The notes below the pieces were generated by a model, which saw nothing but the letters and a program-made list of their open reading frames with translations, had not been told where the DNA came from and did no database searches. DNA of 64,000 bases from Trichomonas vaginalis G3. Taxonomy: Eukaryota > Parabasalia > Trichomonadida > Trichomonadidae. The stretch lies in NCBI RefSeq assembly GCF_026262505.1, contig NC_067203.1:3534001-3598000 (forward strand), in the 5' to 3' direction. A program made the position numbers and the translations under genes. Below, in pieces: positions 24,811 to 36,400 of the stretch; position 1 is the first letter of the stretch, and each line of letters opens with the position of its first letter.

Positions 24811-25544
24811 AACTTTTATGTTAGAAATATATTTTTGCCTGATTTACACTCATTGACGAAGAAATCTCAACAAAAACATTGACGAAGAAATCTCAACAAA
24901 AACATTTACGAAGAAGTCTATTTCCTGGACTGTTGTCAAAATGTCATGTTGTCACTATTTTCAAAAAGATGTTAGTTGACCGAGGGACCGAGGGACCGAG
25001 GGACCTGGTTAGATCTAAAATATATTTTTGCTGAAAAAAATGACCAAATTTCATGATATAACTGTATTTTTTTGACGAAGAGAACTTTGACACTTCGTAA
25101 AAAAAATCCCTGAAATCGTAAAAAAATGACCAAATTTCATGATATAACTGTATTTTTTTGACGAAGAGAACTTTGACACTTCGTAAAAAAAATCCCTGAA
25201 ATCGTAAAAAAATGACCAAATTTCATGAATTTCCTCATATGTTTGCTACCCTAGGAAAATCGAGGATAGAGATTCCGTACGAAAATCGTAAAAAAACTCA
25301 TGAAAATCGTGAAAAAATGCTACCCCGACTTTTACAGGGGTTGCCTAAAACTCATGAAAATCGTAAAAAAACTCTATGAAAACAGTGAAAAAATGCGACC
25401 CCGACTTTTACAGTGGTCGCCTAAAACTCATGAAAATCGTAAAAAAAAACATGAAAATCATATCTTTTATACAAGATAGAAAAAATAAAATTAACGCTAG
25501 TTTTTTTAAAATATTTTTTTTTATTTTGTATGTAAGAACAGGAA
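24811..25544. repeat. Repeat-rich intergenic region (A)
   Basis: No gene. In order it contains three 26-bp units (ATTGACGAAGAAATCTCAAC) at 24852-24920; the inverted boundary repeat with GGTCCCTC units at 24918-25025; units of about 84 bp (TTTTGACGAAGAGAACTTTG) at about 25036-25215; a relic of a KilA-N gene at about 25226-25290 (matching 48750-48815 in B, including ATTCCGTACGAAAATCG); and two units of about 85 bp with a short hairpin (ACCCCGACTTTTACAGGGGT) at 25290-25440. A-runs are frequent. Confidence 0.7.
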
Positions 25545-26156
25545 ATGACAAGCACTGAGTTTGAAACAGTTAAAAAGATAGACAATGAGACCAAGGTGGT
25601 TAGAATAGGTGATTTAAACGTAAGATACTCAAAGAAATACAAAAAATATTCTTTGTCAGACATTTTAACACCATCTGGAAAGAGAGCAAAGGACTGGGTT
25701 AAAAATGCTTCATCTCAGAAAATTTTGACAAGAAATCCTGAGCTTTTGATATCGGTAAGATTTCATGGAACTACAGCATATCTCATCGACAAAAGTCTTA
25801 TACCACTAGTTTTGTTATGGATTGACCCAGTTGTTGGATATAATTTCATAACATATGGTTCATTCGATACGGAACGTTGCTGTGAAGGCTTACTTTACAT
25901 CGTTCAGAAACCGAAGGACTTCAATACAAAGAGATATAAGATAGGAAGAACATTTAATATAACTAAAAGATATGACAGTACAGTCAATAGAGTTAAGGTT
26001 GTGTTTGTAAATGATATGAGAGCTGCTGAAACAGAACTGCTTGAAGTTTTTGAGAAAAGGTATGGTGCTCCCACGAAAGGTAAAGAAACGTTTGAAGTAG
26101 ATGAGATAGATAGTGCTATAAAATTATTTGACGAAGTTGCTGAAAAATACATGTAA
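25545..26156 (+). CDS. KilA-N / GIY-YIG (T5orf172-type) protein (A)
   Basis: The 203 residues include an N-terminal KilA-N domain (about 25-105; marks K-R-A-K-D-W, G-T-T-A-Y-L-I-D, V-V-G-Y-N-F) followed by a GIY-YIG-like domain (about 115-195: L-L-Y-I-V-Q-K, Y-K-I-G-R-T-F-N-I-T-K-R, R-A-A-E-T-E-L-L-E). KilA-N domains bind DNA in large DNA viruses and phages; the T5orf172 branch of GIY-YIG is a presumed nuclease. In Mavericks this is accessory cargo, possibly selfish. The start is the ATG after a T-run and GTAAGAACAGGAA. The frame is intact. Confidence 0.75.
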   Translation: MTSTEFETVKKIDNETKVVRIGDLNVRYSKKYKKYSLSDILTPSGKRAKDWVKNASSQKILTRNPELLISVRFHGTTAYLIDKSLIPLVLLWIDPVVGYNFITYGSFDTERCCEGLLYIVQKPKDFNTKRYKIGRTFNITKRYDSTVNRVKVVFVNDMRAAETELLEVFEKRYGAPTKGKETFEVDEIDSAIKLFDEVAEKYM

Positions 26157-26214
26157 AGCGTTTATTTTTCAAGCTTGACACCAAAGATGGCTCAGGTAGC
26201 TCTAGATGGTAAAT

Positions 26215-26650
26215 TGTCTTGTCAAATCCTTCTGGCATTCCGAGTCCTTCCTTCTGGCATTCCGAGTCCTTCCTTCCGACAGAAAAAGTTTTTCCTTCTG
26301 GCATTCCGAGTCCTTCCTTCCGACAGGAAAAGTTTTTCTTTCCGACAGGAAAAGTCCTTCCTTCCAACAGGAAAAGTCCTTCCTTCCGACAGGAAAAGTT
26401 TTTCTTTCCGACAGGAAAAGTTTTTCTTTCCGACAGGAAAAATTTTTTCTGTTGTCCGTCCGTAAACCATTCAAATTTTCGAAAATTGAGAACTTTTTGG
26501 CCGACCTTCAGGAAAAATTTTTCTTTCCTTCAGGAAAAATTTTTCTTTCCTTCAGGAAAAATTTTTCTTTCCTTCAGGAAAAGTTTTTCTTTCCGACAGG
26601 AAAAGTCCTTCCTTCCGACAGGAAAAGTCCTTCCATCCGACAGGACACAA
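26215..26650. repeat. Degenerate tandem repeat array, about 20-26 bp units (A)
   Basis: More than 15 units of forms CTTCCTTCCGACAGGAAAAG, TTTTTCTTTCCGACAGGAAA and CTTCTGGCATTCCGAGTCCT. Every frame on both strands is open, which produces several spurious long ORFs. Each unit contains a small palindrome (TTTCC-GACA-GGAAA). A 24-codon frame with Pro/Glu-rich residues (26655-26729) follows and is probably chance. Confidence 0.85.
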
Positions 26651-26749
26651 ACGAATGTCCGACGTACCACCAACCGAGTCCATTCCAAAGCCAGAAGAAC
26701 CGACAGCCCCAGCACCACAAGCAGACTAAGACTCAAACACTTACATTTT

Positions 26750-27623
26750 TCAAGCTTGACTTTTTACAATTTGAACTTTGTTCGCGTAGATATGAATTCT
26801 GAAAGAAGTATGAGGGTCTTGTATGACTTTGTACTTCTCCCATAGTTCATGTCTGTCAAACTTACCTGCCATGGACTCTTTCATAAGTTCCATGAAATCG
26901 TCTTCGGACAATCCGGGGAAAAGTATGATATCAGTAAGTATTCTCTTTACATCCTTACTTAAACTCTTGGCTGTCTGTACACAAATGACAACTGAAATGT
27001 TAAAGTGTCTGAGCTTCTTGAGAATTCGACACATGTCTTGTTCTCTGTTCTTTAACAAAGGATGAGAAGCAAAGTCATCTAAGATAAGAAGACATCTATG
27101 AGGGTAAGTCTTCCAATCGTAAGATTGCAATTTCTTCGAAATGTATTCTATCTCTTTCTGTTTGTTTCTGAAGTGTTTCTTCTCTAATATTCTCTGCATT
27201 TCCTCATTTGGGTCTTTAAACTTAGAATTGACATACTCATTTATAGCATTGTACTTCAAAACTCTTCTTTGGTACTTCTTTATCCAATCTAACAACTCAG
27301 AGTCTTTTATACATACTAACTTAGACTTTTTTATAATATCTTTGAACGAATTTACGGTTTGGTCAAATTGACCAGAAGTACTACAAATGACTACTAACTC
27401 ATAGAATGGGTTCTTCTCATCTAGTTCTTGTTGTTGTGCAGCCATTTTAAGATAAGTGAAAGTCTTACCAGACCCAGGCGGTGCAATTAGACCTGTTATA
27501 CCATTCTGAGCAAATAGGAACTTGTCATGTATGGGTTTTATCTGAGCATTTTCCAACTTCCTCTTGTTCTTATTTAAAACATTCTCAAATTTCTTGTCAA
27601 TGTCAGCAAACTTTTTTTAACAT
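26750..27623 (-). pseudogene. FtsK/HerA-type packaging ATPase (A), N-terminal frameshift
   Basis: It has Walker A L-I-A-P-P-G-S-G-K-T, Walker B C-L-L-I-L-D-D-F, and then L-R-H-F-N-I-S-V-V-I-C-V-Q-T, collinear with the C/B ATPases. The main frame is open from about 27610 to 26750, but the only ATG (27621-27623) is one base out of frame because of one extra A in a 7-A run next to it. It could still be made from a non-AUG start, or the run length could be an assembly error. Expected role: DNA packaging into the capsid. Confidence 0.75.
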
Positions 27624-27659
27624 ATTTTTAGAAAAATTAAAATTTTTATCTTTTAGGAA

Positions 27660-28106
27660 ATGTCTAGCGATTTCGCTATCTATATTCGAGACAAGCTTTT
27701 CGACAGCAAAACATCTGTCGACCATAAAATCTTACATAGTGTAAACAAGAAAGGGGAATTTGTTCTAAAGTTCTGTTTCTGGGAATATGACAAGAACCAT
27801 AAAACATTAAGCAGAGCAGTCTTAAAATTTGTCAATGACAGACTTGTTGACAGAGATGACGCCTCTTGGAGAGATGAAGTCCAACAAAACTTCTTAGAAT
27901 GCAAAGAAGACACATGCGCTGTTCTTGAAAATGAAATAGAAGACAGAATAGAAGAGCTATTAAATGACAAAGCACTTTTACAAAAATATGGTTCTGAGAA
28001 GTTTGACATAACTCCACCAGAAAAGAAGAAGAGAGAAAAGAAAGAAAAGAAAGTAGAAGAAGAGAAGAAAGAACCAGAGCCAGAGAAAAAGAAATTTGAC
28101 ATGTAA
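27660..28106 (+). CDS. Conserved element protein, 148 aa (A)
   Basis: The N-terminal 100 residues align with the 111-residue B protein (48105-48440): F-x-F-x-x-x-E-Y-D-K/R, L-x-K-F-V-N/D-D/K-R/K-L-V. The C terminus adds a highly charged Lys/Glu tail (K-K-K-R-E-K-K-E-K-K). Not recognised. Small charged proteins near the ATPase may act in DNA condensation, but that is speculation. Confidence 0.55.
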   Translation: MSSDFAIYIRDKLFDSKTSVDHKILHSVNKKGEFVLKFCFWEYDKNHKTLSRAVLKFVNDRLVDRDDASWRDEVQQNFLECKEDTCAVLENEIEDRIEELLNDKALLQKYGSEKFDITPPEKKKREKKEKKVEEEKKEPEPEKKKFDM

Positions 28107-28122
28107 AAATAAAATTTTATTT

Positions 28123-28542
28123 TTAGAACATTTCTGGGTCAATGTCAATGTTCTCTTCCTCTTTAGGAGCAAACACTGGCTTAGACTCTAAAATCTTTTT
28201 ACCCAATTTACCTTGAACTTCAACTATCTTAGACTCATAATATTCGTAGTCGTCTGCTTTCTTTGGTTCATAAGGTATAACAAGTTTGTATGCTTTGCCT
28301 TCTTTAAGGTTTGAGAACCTTCTGTCAAAACTTTCTTTGACTGTTAACAAACCTTCTATGTCTAAGTCTTCAAATTTCGCACCATTTTTAGTCACAATAG
28401 CAAACTTAACTGGTTCGATGTTCCAAACTTTGTCAAATGTAGACTTTTCAAAATGGTAGAAGTAAACATTCAAATATGTGAATGGGTCTAGTTCTTCTTT
28501 AAGTCCTGACATATACTTGTTTACTGAGATGAATTTCGTCAT
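28123..28542 (-). CDS. Conserved element protein, 139 aa, acidic tail (A)
   Basis: It has a beta-rich body (L-N-V-Y-F-Y-H-F, V-K-F-A-I-V-T-K-N) and an acidic tail (I-D-I-D-P-E-M-F) after a Pro/Lys linker. The fragmented B relative (49657-50130) has the same tail pattern (S-I-D-I-D, E-I-D-P-E). A small beta-barrel body with an acidic C-terminal tail resembles single-stranded DNA-binding proteins in layout; this is a hypothesis only. It lies directly downstream of the helicase gene. Confidence 0.5.
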   Translation of the reverse strand: MTKFISVNKYMSGLKEELDPFTYLNVYFYHFEKSTFDKVWNIEPVKFAIVTKNGAKFEDLDIEGLLTVKESFDRRFSNLKEGKAYKLVIPYEPKKADDYEYYESKIVEVQGKLGKKILESKPVFAPKEEENIDIDPEMF

Positions 28543-28578
28543 CTTTTCTATCGGATAAAAAAAATTTTTTTTTAAAAT

Positions 28579-29814
28579 TTACTCAGAAAAATTTTTCTTT
28601 GTATATACACCATTCTGTACGTCTAAAAGATTTTTGACATTTGCCAAGAATGTTCGTTTAGACGCTGTCATATAACCATACTCTTGACAATATTGTTTAT
28701 ACGAATCGTACAATGACCTTTCATCTAAACACTCAAAGTCAGTTTCATCTATGAACAGTTCATATACACTCTTGTTTGCTTCTAATAATGTTTGTCTCTC
28801 TTCGGTATGTGGAATTTGTCTTGGATTGAACTTTGAAATATCTAATGTCATGAAATATGAGAACAAGTGGTTGTAAAAGTCAGATGTCAAAGTTTCTGCT
28901 AAGTCGTCAAAATATTCTGTATCTTGCATATGAGCTTCTGACGTTCTGACAACTACATATCTTCTGTCAGAACTTTCTAACTTCATCGGAACGGCGTTGT
29001 TTGAAACCATGATGAAATTTGCAACATTTTCACAAACTCTTTGGTCTTTATATTTTCTTCAACAACTCCAACTTTGTCTGTTATAAGACTCTTCAAAGCA
29101 TCTGAGTTCAAAACTTTTGTTGTATCTATACTTTGAAGTTCGTTACATACTATAAGTTTCATATTCTCTATTGAAGAGTTAAATTTACCGCAGATGTTTT
29201 CTAAGTTTGTCATATTCGGGTTCGAATAGCCCTCTAACAGTTTGCATAAGATATCTGTAAAGAAAGTGTTCTTACCTGTTCCTTGTTTTCCAATTACAAT
29301 GAGAGCAGTTTCATTTTTAGCACTTGGATGTTGTAAGATGTTTGCAAACCAACATAAGATATACTCATAGACTCTTTCGTTTCCATTGCATATAATTTCT
29401 TTGACATGGTCTAACCAAGCTTCTATAACATTTTCTTTCCATTCTACTTGTTCGTATTTATATCCAGTGAAGATAGAATAGAAGTTTGGAGAAGGTGTAT
29501 AGAACTTTATACCACGAACTGAAAAATCTTCTAACTTTGACAATAAGATATCCCAAGCATCTAACATCTTCATGCCAACTTGTACGACTTTTATTTTCTT
29601 AAGTTTCTGTTTACATTCTTGTTCTGAAACTATTGTCGCTTTAGGTTTGTTAAAGACTACATCCCATTCTTTCATGACATAACATTCTGGGGCAGAGTCG
29701 ACATAATGAAATAAAACGTTTCAAATTCTCGACTGCTTTGTTATAGTCTCTAAATGGACACATATTTCTGAAGGCTTGGAAGTCATAAAAATCTGAAACG
29801 TCTATTCTGTACAT
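28579..29814 (-). pseudogene. Superfamily 3 helicase (A), two frameshifts
   Basis: The core carries Walker A I-G-K-Q-G-T-G-K-N-T-F, Walker B M-K-L-I-V-C-N-E-L, and motif C-like S-N-N-A-V-P-M-K followed by the Arg finger segment D-R-R-Y-V-V. This is typical of D5-type viral SF3 helicases that unwind DNA during replication. One frameshift (loss of an A in an A-run near 29020) separates motif C from the rest, and another near 29705 separates the N-terminal 45 residues (M-Y-R-I-D-V-S). No helicase gene is visible in B, and in C that region may lie outside the window. No primase motif is seen. Confidence 0.8.
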
Positions 29815-29845
29815 TTTTTTATAAAAATAAAAAAAAATATTTTTT

Positions 29846-30636
29846 TTATTCTTGAGCTATTTGTTGCATTTGTTCCATTTGTTGCATTTGTTGTTCTTGA
29901 GCTATTTGTTGTTGAAGTTGTTCTTGTAGTACAATACTTTCACCAGTTGCATCTTCCAATTCGAAACTTTCTGCCGTCATTGACAAATACATAGGACATA
30001 AAAGTTTTACAGGAACAAAGTTTGCGTCAACTAAGGTTAAGTTTATGTTTGCTAAAGTGTTTGAGTTTACTAAAGCTGAAAACTCTGCATTCGAATGAAC
30101 AATAGGCAAACCAGCAGAGAAAGTGTTGTTTATACGCATGAGTATCTTTTGGTCATAGTAGTTTCTGTCGACATTCGAATAGCACTTTGAACCTAAGTTT
30201 GAAACAATATTAAAATAGGTGTACTTAAAGTCAATGGAACAGACATTCCTTGTATGACACCTTTTCCTGTTATAGGAAACTGTTGGTAGTAAAAACCAGA
30301 AATAAGTTTTGTATTATAGCTCATATCGTTTATACTAAACTCAGTCGGACATCCAAACATAATGAAACCTGCTCTAGTTGCAGCACATGTTACATCCGTC
30401 CTTAAAGTATTAAATAAGTCAACAAAACCTGTTGGTGGTATATCTGAGTAAGTATCTTCAAAGAAGTATTTTTTACCATTCACAACAACAAAGTCTTCTG
30501 GTGTCAAAAGAGCAAAACAGGCTTTAGTCGTCATCGTGTTTAAGGTCAGTTTACAATATCGTCCTTGAGGACTTTGTAAGTTTGTTGTTATAGAATTATA
30601 TGACTCAGGGTTTTTAGTCGTAATAGTATAAACCAC
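29846..30636 (-). pseudogene. Penton-like minor capsid protein (A), frameshifted
   Basis: Collinear with the B protein at 41662-42435: E-F-S-I-N-D-M-S (B: E-F-K-I-T-R-M-S), an F-P strand, a V-P-L segment, and I-N-L-T-L-V-D-A (B: M-Q-F-R-L-V-D-F). A frameshift at about 30205 divides it. The C terminus has a Gln/Glu/Met tail (Q-Q-I-A-Q-E-Q-Q-M-Q-Q-M) absent from B. The penton assignment is inferred from size, the beta-rich pattern and the Maverick gene set. Confidence 0.55.
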
Positions 30637-30660
30637 TATGTCTTCTGCCTTTACATATAT

Positions 30661-30891
30661 TTAAAAGTTTTTCTGAAAGTGGAGAAGAACTTCATCTAAA
30701 CTTTCACATGGCGTTTCTTGAAGTTCTCTGTCTAAGAAGTTCAAATATTTTGTAAAGACATAGAACTTTCCTTTGTCTACACGAACAAACAAAACAGGTC
30801 TTTTCATATCGTTCAAAAGTGTGTAAAGTCCTTTACATGAAATAAAGTCTATATTGTTTTTCTTCAAACATCTTTCAAGAAGTTTTGACAT
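30661..30891 (-). CDS. Small conserved element protein, 76 aa (A)
   Basis: Counterpart of 2244-2483 (C) and 41459-41701 (B). It starts M-S-K-L-L-E-R-C-L-K-K-N-N-I and has the same final D-E-V-L-L-x-F segment. It keeps the position next to the penton-like gene. Function unknown. Confidence 0.55.
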   Translation of the reverse strand: MSKLLERCLKKNNIDFISCKGLYTLLNDMKRPVLFVRVDKGKFYVFTKYLNFLDRELQETPCESLDEVLLHFQKNF

Positions 30892-30897
30892 TTTTAC

Positions 30898-31480
30898 TTA
30901 GCAAGTAAATTTTAATGAAATGTTGTGGTCGTCAAATATTTTTATGACGTCTGGGAAACTATATTTTTAAGTTCAACGTTTCACCTCCTTTCATAACGTA
31001 TATCTTGTCAATGACATTGTATGAAACACCACAGCAAGCAATGTCGGTTCTATTTCTTTGATGTTTATATCGTCTGCCTCTGTCAAAAGTTTCAATAGTT
31101 CTTTCAAAATTTCATGAGGTGCAATGACATATGAGTTCACTTTTACAGGGTTGTGCTCAACCAAGTTTAACATTATACCCAAAGCCTGACAAATCTTCTC
31201 CTGAGTTTTAAGTTTGTCTTTAAGTTGTTGGTAGTCGTTTCGAATATCTGCAACAGAACTTAAGTCTCTGCTAACTTCAGGGTATGTTGGTTGTTCTTTT
31301 ACAGGAACTATTGTTATACCATCTTCGTCTTCGTATGGTTTCCCCACTTCAACATCTCTGTCTTTGACATTGACAACAACACTTTGACTGTTTGTTTGAG
31401 TTGGTGAATTTAAACTTCACATCTGCCATCGCCATTAAACCTTTTGAAACACTTACGCTTCTATTTTTCGGAAATGACAT
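30898..31480 (-). pseudogene. Conserved element protein with CCG motif (A), frameshifted
   Basis: The first frame begins M-S-F-P-K-N-R-S-V-S at 31480; after a shift near 31390 the frame carries G-K-P-Y-E-D-E-D-G ... L-K-E-L-L-K-L-L; after a second shift near 31035 it continues with A-C-C-G-V-S-Y. The same order (Ser-rich start, helical centre, C-C-G) occurs in the B and C genes at 40789-41378 and 2501-3092. It diverges from the next gene across 18 bp. Confidence 0.5.
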
Positions 31481-31498
31481 TTTACTTAGAATAAAAAG

Positions 31499-31996
31499 AT
31501 GGACGTATTTGAGTATCTCTTCGAATTGAAGCAGAACAAAGTTTACACACACAAACAGTACAAGTTCATTGACAGAGTAGTTCTTTACACAAACAATGGA
31601 AAATGTTATAGAATAGCAGTCTTTGCTGAACCAAAATATTTTCATAAAGCAAAGAAAGTTGGTATAACCGAGATGGTGAAAGTTCTTGAAGCAGACAAAA
31701 ATATAACAACAAAACTTACAGATATTTCTAAAGGTAAGTTTATAATACAATTTTATGTCAAAACTGGCGTACTGTCAATATTTGACGGAGAGAAGTCAGT
31801 TCAAGAACAACTTACTGACCTGCTGCCAAAATCTGCTCGATGGAAGCTGTCGTTATGCCAATCTGAGGAGCCCCAGCAGGTTTCATCGAACGAAATCTTC
31901 AAAAGAGCATCTTCCGTGAAAAGTGCTATTGGTTTTGTAAACTTCTTTGCTTTCAATTCATCTGGACCGTCTCTGTCACCAGTATATTGTATTTGA
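31499..31996 (+). CDS. Conserved element protein, up to 165 aa (A)
   Basis: It starts M-D-V-F-E-Y-L-F-E-L-K after ACTTAGAATAAAAAG. By position (divergent from the CCG-motif gene) it corresponds to the 133-residue gene of B and C, but sequence similarity is not evident. Its last 60 codons run antisense to the 3' end of the MCP gene, so its true end may be earlier if a frameshift exists. Function unknown. Confidence 0.45.
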   Translation: MDVFEYLFELKQNKVYTHKQYKFIDRVVLYTNNGKCYRIAVFAEPKYFHKAKKVGITEMVKVLEADKNITTKLTDISKGKFIIQFYVKTGVLSIFDGEKSVQEQLTDLLPKSARWKLSLCQSEEPQQVSSNEIFKRASSVKSAIGFVNFFAFNSSGPSLSPVYCI

Positions 31997-33417
31997 ACTG
32001 TACCAACAGTTGAAAACCACCCATAAAGTCTTCTGAGTCAGCAAATGGAATGCCAAGCCAAAAGTTTGAACGGTCTCCATTTGTATATTGAGTTTTTGAC
32101 CTCCTGTATGAGTCCATACTTTCACATATGGCATAATAGAACTTTGCATTTCAGGGTTAATGGTTGTTGTGAAGTTGTTGTTAAAGTTCATAGCATCTAA
32201 TGTCAAGTTGTATGACCTCATATCTTCAACTGTAGAATATTCTTCTCTTGGATAGTATTTGCCATCTATGTTTATATGATATTTAATACCAGGGTTGTAG
32301 AAACAAGAATAGTCATTTATAGTTCGTCTGAACAGTACAAACATAGTATCTGCATGTTTCATTGCAGTTGTTAAAGCAATATCTGTTCTTGCACCTGGGT
32401 CAGCACTTTGGTTTCCAACTTCACCTGCAAAGTCTTTGACAGATATTTGGTGTATAGGGAACATAAGCGGAACTGCAATATATTTGGCAGCTAAAGCATT
32501 TGAAATATCTGGGTCCAACATATAGACTGCAAGTCTGCTTTCTATTCTCTTGCATTCAAACTTTTCGCATGTGAACTTAACTGGGTCCCAAGCAGTTCCA
32601 GCAGCATTGAAGTAGTAGTTTACTTCAGTGTTGAGGTTTGAGAAACCAAAGTCTAAGTCAACTTTGTCTTTGCAAAAGTCACAGAACTTGGCTCCACCAG
32701 TTCCAGCTACAGTAAGAGTGAATGGGTCTTGTGTTGGTGCAATGACTAAGTTATTTTTGCTTGGAGTAAGTTCCGATAGAAATTTTTCCTGTCCAGTTTG
32801 GCAAGTATCTTAAAAACCTGAAGATGAGGAAAGATGACAAAGGAACTCTAAGTTTCAATTTTACTTTGGTTACTGCTGCTGCAGTTTGTCCAGAAAGGTC
32901 AACATAAACTCCTGGAACGTTAGGGTCAAGTCTTCTTATTTTCTCAATAGTTGCATACTGGTCTGTTTGTTCTCTAGCTTGTGGTTGTACTGAGTTTCTC
33001 AAAGCGAACCATTCATAGTTTGCCCATGTTACTGTTTGAACTAAGTCAGAGTTAGAATATATCTTATATCCCATGAAAACTTCTGGAGCATATTGGTATC
33101 CGACATAGAAAATTCCATTGCAACCTTTCTTGTCAGACAACTTGGCAGAAGGTTTTATTTCAATGTCTTGTTCCACGTATAAGAAAGAGTTGTCAATAGA
33201 AATTATATGAAACCTGTCGCAAGCAATATCTACTGTTGTTGAAGAACCTTCTCCAAACTCACCTACGTTTCCATATGAAACAGCAGTTGTATATTCGTAA
33301 GTTCCAGGAACTATTTCTGACCTTCTAATGGCATTGTCGCATTCGTTTATACCATTCGGAAACATTTCCATTCATGGCATCCAAAACTGTTGGCGTTATA
33401 TTCTGAGCGGCGTACAT
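31812..33417 (-). pseudogene. Major capsid protein, double jelly-roll type (A), broken
   Basis: The start is M-Y-A-A-Q-N at 33417. Frameshifts near 33365, 32755 and 32020 (possibly one more near 31900) divide it into open blocks. The blocks contain V-K-L-K-L-R-V-P-L-S-S-F (B: F-K-L-R-L-R-I-P-V-R-R-F), F-L-R-Y-L-P-N-W-T-G-K-I (B: F-I-P-A-F-A-G-N-I), and M-F-V-L-F-R-R near the end (B: I-W-A-L-F-R-K-K). These collinear matches to the intact B protein support the MCP identity. The distal end overlaps the convergent gene. Confidence 0.7.
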
Positions 33418-33448
33418 TTCATATGTGTAAAAATATAGAATAGTTGGG

Positions 33449-36400
33449 TTATGTGTCATATAGAACCACGTGGACCAAGCTTACTTTCTTCCTGACTGAG
33501 TTTTTAACTCTTCTTTTTCCTTCATTGCCACTACTTTCACTAGATGAAGTTACTTCTTCACTACTTTCACTTTTTCTACTCTTCTTCTTTGGTGTCGCTT
33601 TGGTAACTTGCCCTCTGCTTCAAGTTGTTGCATCTTTGCCTCATGTTCATCTAGTATGTTGCAAATTTTCCATGCCCTTTTTGCCTTTGGCTCTGGTCGC
33701 CCATCTCAGGTAACCTATATCCTAAAAGAGTTTGTCATAGTTTGTATTTGAGTCTTCGCGTATTGTTTGCATGACTCTGTCCTGAGTTTCCGGTTTCAAG
33801 CTCTTCAAACAGTGCCTGTCCATATGGAATATGCTCGTTTCCAAATATATGTTTTTGTAGCCATTCTGGTTTTCTTTCCATGTTACCAACTATATCTTTT
33901 GTGAATGGGAAAGCTTCTACCCAATCTTTCAGTCTTGCGTCGTTTATTTCTGTAGTTGGTTTTATTTTGTCAAGGAACATGTTTTTCAATACTAACATTT
34001 CATTTGGTACTGTCCATTTGAGTTTTCTTAAAATATTCATCCCTTCTCGGTTCATCGTCTGCAAAGTAAGTTTTTTATGACATTTTGTAAACTTTCGTTT
34101 GCAAGGTCATGTACAATAGGTTCTCTTCCTTCTCTCTCCCTAACTCTCTTTCTAAACTCTTCACCAAATATACCATCTCTATGGTTCTGTGTAGTTCTTT
34201 GAGATAAATGTTCTAGAACGTCAGGTGTTATATTTCCATCAGCCATGTTCATTTCATACTGGTCCAAAATATCTGCATGTTTCATATCTTTCAATGGCAT
34301 TAAAGCCGCGCTTAAAATACCAGCTATATCTGGTTCACCATTGACTTCCATTGCGTCTACAACTTCTTGGAATTGTGGTTGTAAGTTTATGAACCACCTA
34401 TCCGGATTAGCTTTATGACCCCATCTCATTGTAGTTCCATCGTCTGCAGAAACAAAAGTAGGTTGTTTCCATCTTGGTTAGGTTCTGAATGAACTTTAAA
34501 CAATGTTTCATTTCTATATGTTTTCTTGAAATTTAACCTTTTATTTTCACCGAGTTCATCCGAAGATTGAACGTTAAATGCTCGTAAGTAAAAAGGGTTG
34601 TTGTATTTGTGTACATTTTCTTTCAGTACTTCCATTCTATGCTGAATATTTTCATCTGGTGTTGGAGTCTTTTGTATGTCGGCAAACATTTTTCGATATT
34701 CTTCTACTATGTCAGCCGAATTTTTTTAGACTCTTGGAAATATTCCATATTCTCCGCATACTCTTGTTGAGGGTCAGATTTTTCGGCGTTCCAAATCTTC
34801 ATCTAGTTCTGTGAAGTTAGTTTCCAAAGGAAGGACTTGTTCGTTTCCTTCAGGCTCTTCTAGCTGTTGTTGCTGAACTATTTCTTCCATGTCTGGTTGT
34901 ATCTGAACTTCTTCCTGTGGAGTTTCTTGTACCTCATCTGCTGGCATTTCATATATTCCGAGACCGTTTTTAACAAGTTCCCTATTTAAGTCATCTGCAT
35001 TCATAAGCCTTTCTCTTTCGTTCCGTCTCTATTTTTTACGCGTTTCATGAAGATAGTTGAATCATCATTTATCTCTGACATAAAATATCTCGGAGTAAAT
35101 TCAGTCATGTCATTTGGACGATATGCTATTAAATCATATCCCTTAGCGAGCTTGTATTTTCCAGGTTTGAAATTATATCCGATTTTATGCTGAGCCATAA
35201 AGCTAAATAGGTTCGGGTCAGTATTTTCTTCCTTGAACTTTCTAATAGCTTCTTTATATCTGTCACTAAAGTCAATACTATCTGGGTAACCATAGTCTTC
35301 CTTAAGCCTTTTTAAGAATTCTTGGTTTCCTTGTTCTCTACTTCTTTTATGTCCTTGCTCTGTTTGTGGTTGTTGTTGTGCAGGGTTTTGAACTGTTGGT
35401 TGCTGTGCTGGTTGTGGTTGTTGTTGTGCAGGGTTTTGAACTGTTGGTTGTGGAGGTGGTTGTTGTGCAGGGTTTTGAACTGTTGGTTGCTGTGCTGGGT
35501 TTTGAACTGTTGGTTGTTGTGTTGGTTTTGGTGCATGCCTGTGTCTATGTCCATGTGACGATGTAAATGTCATAGGTAGTCCTGGTGCAGGTGCTTCTCT
35601 TGGAGGGTTTGGTGGTATATAAATTCCACCAGCTGGCACATATGTTCCATCTGCAGCGTAATGTCCTACCTGACTTTTCGTTCTTAAGAAAGCATTTACT
35701 AGGTCTGTTTTGGTCTGTTGTAACTCTTTTTCTTGACTTTTCACAACAGTTGCTCTAACGGCGTCATAGGCACTTTGAACTGCCTGTCTCGTTGCTGCAT
35801 CTGTTATTTTCGTCATATTTTGTGCTACTTCTCTTAACTCGTTGTCGAAACCTTCAGACTTCAGTTTCTTTCCAGATGAGAAGTCGTTCACTTGTTTCAC
35901 CTTACTATGAAGAGCTTCGAAGGCGTTCTTAAAGTCAGCATTTGTTAAAGCTTCATTTGAACTTCTTCATCCGCTTGTATTTTTGTCCTTATTGACCCTA
36001 TGAGTTGGCTGCTTTAGCGTTGGCTTGGCATCTAACCAGTCATTGTTAGCTTTATATATTCTGCGCTTTTCATTGCCTTTGCATGGCTGCGTCGTTATTT
36101 TTACTTTCTTGTGCTAAGTTTTCATACTTACGGTTTGGTTTTGCAACTGTAAAAGTTTTTCTGCCTTTACATTTGCTTCAACTTCTTTTTTATACTCATC
36201 GCATCCATATATGTCTTCAGGGCTTTTTGTTTTATCTCTTCATCTTTCAGTATTTTATATTGAGTAGTATGGTTTTTCAAAATTTACAATCACATCTTGT
36301 TCCATTTTTGCTACTTCTGTTGCTTTTTCTGACACTTTTTTTCGCATATTCCTCTGTACTTAGTTTCGTTGTTCTTCTTTCTTCTTTTTCTCTACGTTTA

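Noticed and set aside
24830-25470. Possible CRISPR-like array
   Set aside because: Repeats are of several kinds, adjacent rather than separated by unique spacers, and the host is a eukaryote; these are tandem duplications.
26206-26845. Several overlapping ORFs of 80-208 codons on both strands
   Set aside because: They come from a 20-26 bp tandem repeat lacking stops in every frame; composition is repeats of F-P-T/S-G-K and G-R-K-D with no domain.
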